Source: Elephas maximus indicus (taxonomy: Eukaryota; Chordata; Mammalia; Proboscidea; Elephantidae). From it: a stretch of 64,000 bases of DNA. The notes beneath the pieces were generated by a model, which was given only the letters and a program-made list of their open reading frames with translations, was not told the DNA's origin and searched no databases. The position numbers were made by a program, and so were the translations under genes. The DNA lies in assembly GCF_024166365.1 (NCBI RefSeq), contig NC_064842.1, positions 17,579,001-17,643,000 on the forward strand, in the 5' to 3' direction. Shown here one piece after another: positions 1-9,883 of the stretch; the first letter of the stretch is position 1, and each line of letters opens with the position of its first letter.

Positions 1-150
1 GCAGCTCCTTTGGAGAGAGTGCCCACAACACGTGTGTGGTCTGTATTAATAATGACATCACAATATTTCTGAGCAATTTTCACTTTACACAATATTTTGA
101 TGTAAAACATGATCTTAAATCTCACCGTTCCCCAAAAAAGGTGTAAGTCC

Positions 151-168
151 AAAAAAAAAATTTTTTTT
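151..168. repeat. A-tract/T-tract inverted repeat
   Basis: Ten A followed directly by eight T, a self-complementary low-complexity tract inside intron 1. Confidence 0.8.
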
Positions 169-384
169 GTGTGTTACTGTTCTATGCATCATCTGTAGAG
201 AATACTGAAAACACAAGATTTACAGGCTTTTTGTATAAAGACTTTATAAAGCACCATTTTCTATCATGGGTTGTCAGTTTTGTTTGGATTTGACGGTGTC
301 TTTGATGGTTAAAGCATTCAGGTAGCCCATTAGTAAGTGGTAGGCTAGAAACCACCTTTTTTGTTTGTTTTTTTCTTCGGAGAG

Positions 385-465
385 TTAGTGGAACATTGCG
401 ATAAGGGTGCAGGTTTTGGAGTCACTGGCAGAATAGATTTAAATCCAAGCTGCACCCCTTAACAG
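385..465 (+). repeat. MIR fragment
   Basis: Resembles the MIR tRNA-derived head and core (GCAGG..TTTGGAGTCA...AAATCCAAGCTGCACC). Diverged, so ancient. Confidence 0.5.
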
Positions 466-644
466 TTTTGATGTTGGAGGCTAGAGACCCTGTCTAACCT
501 CTATAAGGAGAGTGACACTTCAGAGATATGAGACTTAAAATTCGGTAACACGTAAAACATCTAGTGAAAGTTTGATGTGTTATTATTGTGAGAGCTTGAA
601 TTGTTTGTATTGTAAATATACTTTTCTTTCTGTTAACATACCAG

Positions 645-733
645 GTCCTGGAATCCTGACCCAGGCATTACTTGAATCTGGTGCCAGAGTGGTTGCCCTT
701 GAAAGTGACAAAACTTTTATTCCACATTTGGAG
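645..733 (+). CDS. TFB2M: TFB2M coding exon 2: SAM-binding motif I
   Basis: First TFB2M exon in the window. TFB2M is a nuclear-encoded mitochondrial matrix protein that works with POLRMT and TFAM to melt promoters and start mtDNA transcription; it descends from the KsgA/Dim1 rRNA adenine N6-dimethyltransferases. The exon runs from the AG at 643-644 to the GTATAT donor at 734. It opens with the last two bases of a Gly codon, then 29 complete codons. It encodes PGPGILTQALL, the Gly-rich motif I of the Rossmann SAM site, and VVALESD, whose acidic residue is expected to contact the SAM ribose, ending at HLE. Identity rests on strong recalled similarity to human TFB2M over all seven exons. The seven exons give 293 codons; with the missing exon 1 (about 104 residues in human) the total approaches the usual ~396. 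Confidence 0.95.
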
Positions 734-889
734 GTATATTTCTTTTTTTTTTTTTTTAAATAATTGTTTTGTAAGAAAAATTGATTGTCCAGTCACTATC
801 TTAGAATAGTTTAGGCTTTAGTAGGTTTAATCAAATTAAGCACATGATTTATTTTTATAGACCTGTTTTAGAGATGATTATCATGTTAC

Positions 890-1075
890 TCCTAGGGACT
901 AGAACAGAGTAAGCATTCAGTGTTTGTTGAATGAATGACTGAAAGATTGAGAGCCCTGAGGCTTGCCTTGTAGTTTTAGCTCTGCTGCGGGCCTAGCTGG
1001 GTGACTTTGAACAAAGTGTATAACTGGTATCTCTAGCCTTGTTTCGTTATCTGTAGTATCCTGTACTGGTCCCTT
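890..1075 (+). repeat. L2 3' end followed by MIR
   Basis: 890-945 matches the L2 tail (CTAGAACAGAGTAAGCATTC then TTTGTTGAATGAATG). 955-1075 matches the MIR core and 3' half (AGCTGGGTGACTTTGAACAA). Both are ancient and diverged. Confidence 0.5.
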
Positions 1076-2128
1076 GCCTTCTGTGAGCTTAGAATCTAAT
1101 TGGGAAAATTAGATTAATGTTGTTAGGTGCCATCCAGGCGATTCAGACTCAGCGACCTTATGTACAACAGAATGAAACACTGCCCCCCTCCTCCGCCATC
1201 CTCACAGTCGTTGTTATGCTTGAGCCCATTGTTGCAGCCACTGTATCAATCCATCTCCCTGAGGGTCTTCTTTTTCGCTGTCCCTCTACTTTACCAATCA
1301 TGATGTCCTTCTCAAGGGACTGGTCCCTCCTGATAACATGTCCAAAGTATGTGAGATGAAGTCTCACCATCCTTGCTTTTGAGGAGCATTCTGGCTGTAC
1401 TTCTTCCAAGACAGGTTTGCTTGTTCTTCTGGCAGGCCATGGTATGTTCAGTGTTCTTCACCAATACCATAATTCAAAGACATCAGTTTTTCTTCAGTCT
1501 TCCTTATTTGCTGTCCAGCTTTCACATGTATATGAGACACTTGAAAACACCATGGCTTGGGTAAGGCGCATTTTAGTCCTTAAAGTGATATCTTTGCTTT
1601 TTAACACTTTAAAGAAGTCTTTTACAGTAGATTTGCCCAATGCAGTGTGTCACTTGATTTGTTGACTGCTGCTTCCATGGGCTTTGATTGCAGATCCAAG
1701 TGAAATGAAATCCTTGACAACTTCAATCTTTTCTCTGTTTATCATGATGTTCCTTATTAGTCCAGTTGTGAGGATTTTTGTTTTCTTTATACTGAGGTGT
1801 AATCCATACTGAAGGCTTTTGTTCTTCATCAGTAAGTGCTTCAAGTTCTCTTCACTTTCAGCAAGCAAGATTGGGTTGTCTGTATATTGCAGGTTGTTAA
1901 TGAGTCTTCCTCCAATCCCGATGCCCCGTTCTTCTGCATATAGCCCAGCTTCTCAGATTATTTGCTCAGCATACAGCTTGATAGGTATAGTGAAAGGATA
2001 CAACCCTGACACACACTTTTCTTGACTTTAAACCATGCAGTATCTCCTCGTTCTGTTCAAACAACTGCCTCTTGATCTATGTACAGGTTCCTCATGAGCA
2101 CAATTAAGTGTTCTAGAATTCCCATTCT

Positions 2129-2350
2129 TCAAAATGTTGTCCATAATTTGTTATGATCCACACAGTCGAGTGCCTTTGCATAGTCAATAAAACAAAGATA
2201 AATATCTTTCTGGCATTTGCTTTCAGCCAAGATCCATCTGACATAGACAATGATATCCCTAGTTCCACATCCTCTTTCAAATCCAACTTCAATTTCTGGC
2301 AGCTCCCTATTGATATACTGCTGCAATGACTTTTGAATGATCTTCAGCAA
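2129..2350 (-). pseudogene. RTE reverse transcriptase remnant
   Basis: A 73-codon open stretch on the minus strand. It reads KSLQQYINRELPEIEVGFER, then RGCGTRD and LCFIDYAKALDCVDH. The F-x-D-Y-x-K-A-x-D block is the RT motif A of LINE polymerases, carrying the first catalytic Asp. It is a fragment only; the polymerase is not intact. Confidence 0.85.
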
Positions 2351-2955
2351 CGTTTTACTTGTGTGTTGATATTAATGATACTGTTTGAGGATTTCTGCAA
2401 TGGTTGAACATCTACGAGTTCTTTTTGGTATAGTGACTCTGTGTGTTCTTTCCATCTTCTTCTGATGCTTACTGCATCATTTAATATTTTCTCTATAGAA
2501 CCCTTCAAAATTGCAACTCAAAGCTTGAATTCTCTCTTTAGTTCTTTCAGCTTGAGAAATGCCGTGTGTTCTTACCTTTTGGTTTTCTAACTCTAGGTCT
2601 TTGCACATTTTATTATGATACTTTACTTTGTCTTCTCTAGCCACCCTTGGAAATCTTCTGTTTAGCTCGCTTATTTCATCATTTCTTCCTTTCACTTTAG
2701 CTACTGTATGTTCAAGAGCAAGTTGCAGGGTCTCTTCTGACATCCTTTTTGGTGTTTTCTTTCTTTCCTGTCTTTTTAATGATCTCTTGCATTCTTCATG
2801 TATGAGGTCCTTGCTGTCATTCCACAACTTAATTGCTCTTTGGTCATTAGTGTTCAGTGTGTCAAATCTATTCTTGAGATGGTCTCCAAATTCAGATGGG
2901 ATATACTCAAGGTCATATTTTGGCTCTTACGGACTTGTTTTAATTTTCTTCAGCT

Positions 2956-3282
2956 TCAACTTGAACTTGCATGTAAGCTATTGATGGTCTGTTCTGCAGT
3001 TGGACCCTGGCCTTGTTCTGACTGACGATATTGAGCTTTTCTATGGTTTCTTTCCACAGATGTAGTTGATTTGATTCCTGTGTATTCCATCTGGTGAGGT
3101 CCATGTGTATAGTTGCCATTTATGTTGGTGAAAAAGGTATTTGCAATGAAGAAGTTGTTGGTCTTGCAAAATTCTATCATGCAAATTCCAGCGTCATTTC
3201 TATCACCAAGGCCATATATTCCAACCACAGTTCCTTCTTCTTTGTTTCCAGCTTTCACATTCCAATCACCAGTAATTATCAA
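2956..3282 (-). pseudogene. RTE apurinic-type endonuclease remnant
   Basis: A 108-codon minus-strand stretch with IITGDWNVKAGN, the GDxN motif of APE-type LINE endonucleases, then GLGDRND and a conserved IEFCKTNNFFIANTFF block. It lies upstream of the RT remnant in the element's own orientation, the EN-RT order expected for RTE. Frame disruption separates the two. Confidence 0.85.
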
Positions 3283-3528
3283 TGCACCTTGATTGTGTGT
3301 TTGTTCAATTTCAGACTACAGAAGTTGGTAAAAATCTTCTGTTCCATCATCTTTGGCCTTAGTGGTTGGTTCATAAGTTTCAACAATAGTCGTATTGATT
3401 GGGCTTCCTTGTAGGTATATGGATATTATCCTATCACTGACAGCATTGTACTTCAGGACAGATCTTGACATATTCCTTTGGATGATGGATGCAATGCCAT
3501 TCCTTTTCAATTTGTCATCCCTGGCATG

Positions 3529-3688
3529 AACCAAACCCAGTGCCGTCGAGTCGATTCTGACTCATACCGACCCTACAGGACAGAGTAGAACTGCCCCATA
3601 GAGTTTCCAAGGAGCGCCTGGCGGATTCAAACTGCCGACCCTTTGGTTAGCAGCCACAGCACTTAAGCACTACGCCAGCAGGGTTTCC
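3529..3688 (-). repeat. AfroSINE nested in RTE
   Basis: Full tRNA-derived unit in reverse: tail box CCGTCGAGTCGATTCTGACT, then the head reading CAGCAGGGTTTCC. Near-identical flanks TCCCTGGCAT (3518-3527) and TCCCTAACAT (3689-3698) are its target-site duplication. Confidence 0.9.
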
Positions 3689-3756
3689 TCCCTAACATAG
3701 TAGACCATATAATTGCCTGATTCAGAATGGCAAATACCACTCTATTTCTGATCACT

Positions 3757-3905
3757 AAAACCAAAACCAAACCTGTTGCCATCATAGCGACCCTGTAGGC
3801 AGAACAGAATTGCCCCATAGGGTTTCCAGGGAGTGGCTGGTGGGTTTGAACTGCCAACCTTTTGGTTAACAGGCAAACTCTTAACCACTGTGGTACGGGG
3901 TTTCC
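3757..3905 (-). repeat. AfroSINE nested in RTE
   Basis: Reverse copy from ACCAAACCTGTTGCCATC to GTACGGGGTTTCC. It sits where part of the RTE 5' region is missing. Confidence 0.85.
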
Positions 3906-4144
3906 TTCAGCTGGTATTTAAAATACCATTGGCATAGTTTCCAGCAACACAGCAACACACTAGCCAACACAGTATGACAAACTGACAGACGCATGGGGTG
4001 AATTAGGTTATTAGGACTATATAAACTCTGGATTTAGGATTTCAGCAGCAAGAATGGTTTGGTATTGTCAGATAACAGCTCCGCGGAGTAAAGACATCAT
4101 CCAAATGAATTTTTTAGTGAATATTGATTCCTATAGAGCAGACA

Positions 4145-4302
4145 GCCCTGGTGGTGAAGTGGGTAAGAGCTCAGGCTGCTAACCAAAAGTTGGCAGTTTG
4201 AATCTACCAGCTGCTCCTTGGAAACCCTGTGGGGCAGTTCTACTCTGTCCTGTTGGGTCACTATGAGTTGGAATCAACTCAGTGGCACACAACAACAACA
4301 AC
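4145..4302 (+). repeat. AfroSINE with perfect 12-bp TSD
   Basis: Forward copy with tRNA-like head, GGGGCAGTTCTACTCTGTCC body and CAACAACAACAAC tail. ATAGAGCAGACA occurs at 4133-4144 and 4303-4314. Confidence 0.92.
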
Positions 4303-4330
4303 ATAGAGCAGACAAGTTTACAGAACAGTA

Positions 4331-4544
4331 AAAAAATAAACCAAGCCTGTTGCCATCGAATCAATTCTGACTTACAGTGACTCTACAGGTCCAACTCATA
4401 GGACAGACTGAAACTGTCCCGGGGGTTTCCAAAGCTGTAGTCTTTATGGAAGCAGACAGCCACATCTTTGTCCTGCGGAGCAGCTGGTGGGCTTGAACTG
4501 CCAACCTTTTGGTTAGCAGCCAAGTGCTTAACCACGGCCCCACC
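4331..4544 (-). repeat. AfroSINE, long subtype, 13-bp TSD
   Basis: Reverse copy with the extra central block (GCTGTAGTCTTTATGGAAGC...). Perfect duplication TTACAGAACAGTA at 4318-4330 and 4545-4557. Confidence 0.9.
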
Positions 4545-4957
4545 TTACAGAACAGTAGAGAAGTGTCAGTTTCTTTTGTCGTTGGCCAGCCTCTTTTTTT
4601 TCTCTTTCTCTCCTTCCTTCCTTTGTAAATCTCTAAGTTTAGTTTGTGAAAACAGTGTACTTTTATATGCAAACTTCTTGAAACCATGTAAAACGTGTAT
4701 ATAGAAGTATAGGATGACAGCAAAAAATTGTGAAAACGTAATCCAACCATTTTGATTTTTCTTAGTAAAACTGTGAGTCTTATTGTTACTCTACAGCTGA
4801 CTGCTTGAAAAAGAAATTACGGTTTTAGCCAGTTTATTTAATGGAAGGTAAGTCTCCCAGAATTCAAAAAACATGAGAAAAAGAATACGTGAAATTTCAT
4901 GTGTTCTCCTGTGATTTCATGTGTTCAAGGTCGTGAGGTGTGATGCAGTAAACACGT

Positions 4958-5134
4958 TGTGGGGTGCTGTCAAGTCTGTTGTCAATTCACGGTGACCCAT
5001 GTGACAGGGTAGTACTGCCAGAGGGTTTCCTAGCAGATCGCAGGTCTTTCCTCTGAGGAGCCACTGAGTGGGTTCAAACTGCCAGCCTCTCAGTTAGCAG
5101 TTGAGCGCTTAACCATTGTGCCACCAGGGCTCCT
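4958..5134 (-). repeat. AfroSINE
   Basis: Diverged reverse copy from GTGCTGTCAAGTCTG to GCCACCAGGGCTCC. Confidence 0.85.
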
Positions 5135-5147
5135 TTTAGCAAGCATG

Positions 5148-5329
5148 TTGTTGTCTTGTCAAATTGATTCTTGACTCATAATACCCTTTATGACAGAGTA
5201 GAACTAAGCTGTAATCTTTATGGGGGTATATCACCAGGTCTTTTCTCCCATGGAGTTGCTAGGTGGGTTCGAACCACCAGCCTTTCACTTAGCAGCCAAG
5301 CACTTAACCATTGTGCCTCCAGGGTTCCT
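5148..5329 (-). repeat. AfroSINE
   Basis: Reverse copy directly after the previous one, ending GTGCCTCCAGGGTTCC. Confidence 0.85.
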
Positions 5330-5346
5330 TTTTTAGTGAGTATACT

Positions 5347-5585
5347 ATTGTTGTCAGGTGCCGTCAAGTCGGTTCCAACTCTTAGCGACCCTACGCACAA
5401 CAGAACGAAACACTGTGCGGTCCTACACCATCTTCACAATCGTTGTTACGTTTGAGCCCATGGTTGGGCCCGCTGTGTCAGTGCATCTCGTTGAGGGGCA
5501 TCCCCTTTTTCACTGACCGTCTACTTTACCAAGCATGGTGTTCTTCTCCAGGGACAGATCTCTCCTGATAACATGTCCAAAGTAA
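5347..5585 (-). mobile_element. RTE 3' end, 5'-truncated
   Basis: Matches the 3' end of the RTE at 1119-4000: AGGTGCCGTCAAGTCGGTTC, CACAACAGAACGAAACACTG and ATAACATGTCCAAAGTA in the same order. Truncated after about 240 bp. Confidence 0.85.
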
Positions 5586-6148
5586 GCATTGGCATTTGTA
5601 ATTTCAATTTGGAAATTATTAACAATAAGATAACTTTTATCTTGATCTATAAAAAGGCTTAGATTTGAAATAGCTAATCTACATTACACAGGGTAATTGG
5701 ACACTGTTAATATGTCTGTTTCTATTTACAGTCTGTTACCCTGTAACGCAAGGAGCCCTGGTGACACGAGCACTGATTGGAGCTCCGTCCTTAGTACATG
5801 TTCTTTCGCTTTTTATCAACTGTTATGATAAAGCAGCAAGCCACTCAAAAAAGATTTGTGTGAATTCATCTATGTGCCTTTTCAGCCCCACATCCAGATT
5901 TTAACTTGGGACTTAACAGCAGCAGATACGCTTCTGGCCACCTAATGGCACTCAGTTTGCTCCTAAAAATTGAGAGGATTTTCAAGGATGATTGACTGAA
6001 TTTTTAACTAACTTGTATCATCTGTCTTACCATAAAATTCCTGAGACTTTAAGTAACAATGTTTTAAGTGGGAACAAAAAGTTTCTTTTCCTACTTGGAG
6101 ATGCAATGCCTGTATGTAGCAAATTGTGTCCCATATTAATAAAACAAG

Positions 6149-6355
6149 GAGGCTGGATGGCTTAAGCAGTTTGTGATAGAGTGGTAACCCAAAGGTTGGC
6201 GATTTCAACCCACCCAGTGCTTTCAAAGAAGATAGGCCTGGTGGTCTACTTCCGTAAAGATGACAGCTAAGAAAACCCTACAGAACAGTTCTACTGTGTA
6301 ACACATGAGGTTGACATGAGTCAGGGGCCGACTTGACGGCAGCTAACAAGAGTTA
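6149..6355 (+). repeat. AfroSINE, long subtype
   Basis: Forward, degraded copy with the central block GGCCTGGTGGTCTACTTCCG and tail GACTTGACGGCAGCTAAC. Confidence 0.75.
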
Positions 6356-6359
6356 ACAA

Positions 6360-6533
6360 AAAAAACCCCAAAAAACCAAACCCAGTGCCATCGAGTTGAT
6401 TCCGACTCATAGCGACCCTATAAAAGAGAGTAGAACTGCCCCATAGAGTTTCCGAGGAGCGCCTGGTGGATTTGAACTGCCCACCCTTTGGTTAGCAGCA
6501 GTACCACTTAACCATTACGCCACCAGGGTTTCC
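6360..6533 (-). repeat. AfroSINE
   Basis: Reverse copy: AACCCAGTGCCATCGAGTTG through ACGCCACCAGGGTTTCC. Confidence 0.92.
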
Positions 6534-6634
6534 ACAACAATTAATAAACCATGATAAATCCCATTTGAGGGATGAAGATTGTTACTGTTGTAGGAACATT
6601 CCGCTTTTATGGTAGAACGTGCCTTATTTCAGCA

Positions 6635-7350
6635 GGGATAAAGCACAGTCTTTTCAAATCAGACTGAATTTGAATCTCCGTCCTAGCACTTACTAACCTT
6701 AAAACCCTGGGCAAGTGAGTAATTCAACCTTCTGAGTCTTGGTTTTTCTCACCTATAAAATAGGGAAGTTAGTACCTACCTGTTTAGGGTGTTGATGAGG
6801 TTGAAATAAGATAAACTATGTAAATTGCCTAGCAGAATGACTAGTAGAAACTCAAAGTTTATTTCTCTTTCCTTTCCTCTGTTCCTTTTTGCTTCTTGTT
6901 TTTGAGTCCTGAACACAATCTGGTTGACTCTGCAATCTGAAGCATTCTGTCACCTGGGTTTATGGTCATCATGGCACTTGTCATTATCAGAGAGCAGAAG
7001 CTTTGCCTGTTTTGTTCACTTCTGTATGTCCATCCCCTAGTGTGTGTCTGGTACAGAATGGCCTCAGTAAATATTTGCTGAACAAATGAGTGGAATCTGG
7101 AAATTAAGAAAGAAATATAAAAGAGCCATAAAATTATGTAAATCAACTAGATTATATGCAAACGTAAACACTGTAATCTACTTGTTAGTACTTCTCAGTT
7201 TTGAAATCTCATTCAGGTGTTTAATCTTCATAACACCGCTATGAAAAAATGAGACTTGGGGAGGTTTAGAGACATTCCCAAGATTGCGTGGGTAATTGCG
7301 TTGAGCTGGGTTTCATAACAAAGTCATTGCCTCCAGCCAGTGCCTTATGA
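6635..7350. repeat. MIR (+), L2 tail (+) and MIR (-) relics
   Basis: 6635-6855 is MIR-like (+): AATCTCCGTCCTAGCACTTA, then GGGCAAGTGAGTAATTCAAC. 6960-7105 is an L2-like tail ending TCAGTAAATATTTGCTGAAC. 7196-7350 is a reverse MIR (GGGGAGGTTTAGAGACATTC). The outer boundaries are approximate. Confidence 0.55.
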
Positions 7351-7785
7351 TTCCTGTTTGTGTTGGGGTACTATCAAGTCTTTTCTGTTTCCTTGAAAGC
7401 TTCTGGTTGAAATTAATACTATACTTCTATAACAAGGGTCTTGAAGTTTAAGCACTGTGGCATTTAATTTTTAGCATTCAGAATCTAAACTAATATTTAC
7501 CGTGAGACTGGGATTTGAATTGTAAAGAATAATTTTGTTTTAAATTTCCACTGACCAGAATTTGAATAATAAGGGTGTGTATGTGCATGCATGCACACAC
7601 ATAGTTCCTTTTCTAAGAATTCTGATCTTTTAAAAGACCAATTCCGTCATACTGCCAGATTAAAAGAAAGTTAAGATGCAGTAATTCAGAGTCTATTGAA
7701 GTATAATAGAAGGCTTTACAGAAGTAGTGTTTTAGAATTGCTTTCATAGAGCAGAGAAGTTAGTTGATGAGAATGTCAATGATTG

Positions 7786-7972
7786 TCGCCTTGGTTAAGT
7801 GCTCAGCTGCAAACGGAAAGGTTGGTGTTTAGAACCTACCAGCCCTTCCACGGGAGAAAGATGTGGCAGCCTGCTTCTGTAAGGGTTACAGCCTTGGAAA
7901 CCCTTACGGGGCAGTTCTATTCTGTCCTATAGGGTCACTATGAGTCGGAATGCGACTCAATGGCAATGGGTG
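7786..7972 (+). repeat. AfroSINE, long subtype
   Basis: Forward copy with GAGAAAGATGTGGCAGCCTG block and GGGTCACTATGAGTCGGAAT tail. Confidence 0.85.
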
Positions 7973-9242
7973 TTTTTTTGTTTGTCTGTTTACATTTAAA
8001 AAAAAAAAGAGTTTGCAAGGAGAGTCTGAGTATTTTTTTTATATTTCAGCTGTGAAATACAGGTATTTTCCCCCTTACATCATTAACATAATTCTAGTTC
8101 AATTACTGCAGAGCCAAAGATATGAAAGAGAAGCAGAATCTAGTGGAGTTATTATTTTAATAGTTATCAGAGCTGTGGCCCAGCCAGACAAGGAAGGAGC
8201 TGCCTTATTTAAGGGCTTTTAAAAGCATGTTCAACTTGAGTTAATTAAGCATTAATCAAGGGTTCCTTTGACAGTGACCATTCACATTTGCTAGATTTAG
8301 AAATGGAACAATATTTATGGGTTGAATTCAGAAGTGTGAGTAAAACTAGGTTTTTTAATTGATAACTTTAAATTACAAATTTGTTTTAAACCTGAATACC
8401 AATAGAATTTTCCATGCATGAGAACCTCCATATACACATGAAAAACATACTGTCCTCTTCTTACTGATTTTGTAACTTCCAATTAAGTGTAGGAAGTCTG
8501 TGACTAATACTTGTAGCTCTAGTGCAGCTACAGTATGAACAGATCAGGACAGAAAGAGACTGAGGTATAGTAGAATTCTTCCGGTGGACAAGGCACTTCC
8601 CTTCTGCGGTTCCCTCTTTCTTTAGAAAAGGTAGATGAAGAAGTAAGAAAAAGATGAAGACTGATCTCTACAATGAGCTGACTTCATTTGATGGGTGACT
8701 AAGTCAACCCTCCTAGGGAGGGAAGAAACTCTCTTGAATCTGTCTGCTTTTCACTTTAATGTTTTTATTGTTTTTCTCAGTTATGAAGTATCTTCATTTC
8801 TTCTTCCCATTATCCATAGCAGATGGCTCTTGGCTTTCTGCTTGAGCCCAGATGTGGCCGCAGAATCTCTGACCAGTGCTCCAGGCAGCCACTACTAAGC
8901 AGTTAGTGAGTGTGAGGAAGCTTTTGAACAACTAACACTATTTAAAAAAAAAGCAAAGAAAGTAAGAGGATAAGTAAGAATTTGTTAAAGTTTGTTTTGT
9001 TGTTTGGGGTTTTTCTTGGTGATACTGTACTTTCATCATTTTCCAGTTAATTGATTTTTATTTCCTCTATTAAATTTTAGGGTAAACCAAATTTTAGGGT
9101 ATGTTATTAATATTATCTTTATAGCTTTACTGAGGGTGTAATTTTTTTATAAGAACTGTTTTTGAACTAAATCTTTGATTGTTACAAAGTAAACCTGCAA
9201 AATGCTGAAACTTGTTCACATGTTATCTCTGTCTCGCTTCAG

Positions 9243-9396
9243 TCCCTAGGAAAAAATCTGGATGGACAACTAGACGTGGTCCACTGTGACTTCTTTAAAT
9301 TGGATCCTAGAAACAGGAGTCTAATAAAACCACCCATTATGATTTCACAGATGCTTTTCCAGAATTTGGGAATACGAGCAATTCCTTGGTCAACAG
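9243..9396 (+). CDS. TFB2M: TFB2M coding exon 3
   Basis: 154 bp: 51 codons plus one base, from AG at 9241-9242 to GTAATT at 9397. It encodes SLGKNLDG, then VHCDFFKLDPR. The D-F-F-K-L-D block corresponds to the adenine/SAM-contacting segment after motif II of the methyltransferase fold. It ends at ..IPWST, and the last G joins the next exon as a Gly codon. The middle (NRSLIKPPIMISQM) is less conserved than the flanks, as between other mammals. Confidence 0.95.
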
Positions 9397-9734
9397 GTAA
9401 TTTTTGTCACTCATTAAAGCAAATGCCTTATGAGTTGGCAGCCTTCTTTGTAAATATACCTAGTTTATTGAAGAGCTTTATGTGCAGTGTATATCATACA
9501 GTTTTTGAGCACATGCTCTTAACTTGAGTGGCATTCCCCTCACCTCGGCAGAAATAATGAGAGCAGTTCCCCAAAAGCCAACTTCCATTTCAAGTAAAGA
9601 TGCTGAGATTTAGTTTTAATTGAAATAAACTAAAACTAATACAGTTTGTTGACTTAGTTTGACGCAATAAAATATGGCCAAAGGAAAAAGGGTGAAGAGC
9701 TTTATCCAAATATTTTGGCTTGTATTCCTAACAG
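9397..9734 (+). other. TFB2M: TFB2M intron 3
   Basis: Short 338-bp intron, GTAATT...ACAG. No repeat recognised. Confidence 0.9.
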
Positions 9735-9883
9735 GTATCCCTTTAAAAGTAATTGGAATCTTCCCAGTTAAAAATGAAAAAAAGATCCTTTGGAAACTTA
9801 TATATGACCTATATTCCTGTACTTCTATATATAAATATGGACGAGTAGAACTAAATATGTTTATTAGCGAAAAGGAATACCAG
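9735..9883 (+). CDS. TFB2M: TFB2M coding exon 4
   Basis: 149 bp, from ACAG at 9731-9734 to GTAGGT at 9884. It encodes (G)IPLKVIGIFPVKNEKKILW and then LYSCTSIYKYGRVELNMFIS, ending EKEYQ at a codon boundary. The IFPxxxEK segment sits where KsgA enzymes have the catalytic N-[IL]-P-[YF] motif IV. As I recall of human TFB2M, that motif is altered in this paralogue, consistent with its specialisation for transcription. The VELNMFI strand belongs to the Rossmann core. Confidence 0.95.

Larger units (their letters stand above)
1..644 (+). other. TFB2M: TFB2M intron 1, 3' part
   Basis: Non-coding sequence upstream of the first exon visible here. It ends in a pyrimidine-rich tract and CCAG acceptor at 641-644. 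It holds an A/T foldback (151-168) and a MIR-like fragment (about 385-465). The exon encoding the mitochondrial targeting peptide lies off the left edge. Confidence 0.8.
1119..4000 (-). mobile_element. Near-complete RTE-type LINE, both termini present
   Basis: A minus-strand RTE element. Its 3' tail is at 1119 (TTGTTAGGTGCCATCCAGGC...) and its 5' terminus ends at 4000 (...TATGACAAACTGACAGACGC). It is flanked by a 12-bp target-site duplication with two mismatches (AATTAGATTAAT 1107-1118, AATTAGGTTATT 4001-4012). Endonuclease and reverse-transcriptase coding remnants lie inside. By comparison with my recollection of the family, some sequence is missing near 2360-2400 and at the SINE junction near 3755-3905. 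Two AfroSINEs are nested in it (3529-3688, 3757-3905). Stops and frameshifts make it inactive. Confidence 0.85.
734..9242 (+). other. TFB2M: TFB2M intron 2
   Basis: 8.5 kb intron from GTATAT to the AG at 9241-9242. It contains L2/MIR relics, a near-complete RTE copy (1119-4000), an AfroSINE cluster (4145-6533), MIR/L2 sequence (6635-7350) and another AfroSINE (7786-7972). I recognise nothing between about 8000 and 9242; it is AT-rich and has no convincing exon. Confidence 0.85.

Noticed and set aside
4145..4302. tRNA gene calls from the tRNA-like heads of the SINEs
   Set aside because: The heads are degraded, repeated tens of times and always joined to SINE body and tail; none is a stand-alone tRNA.
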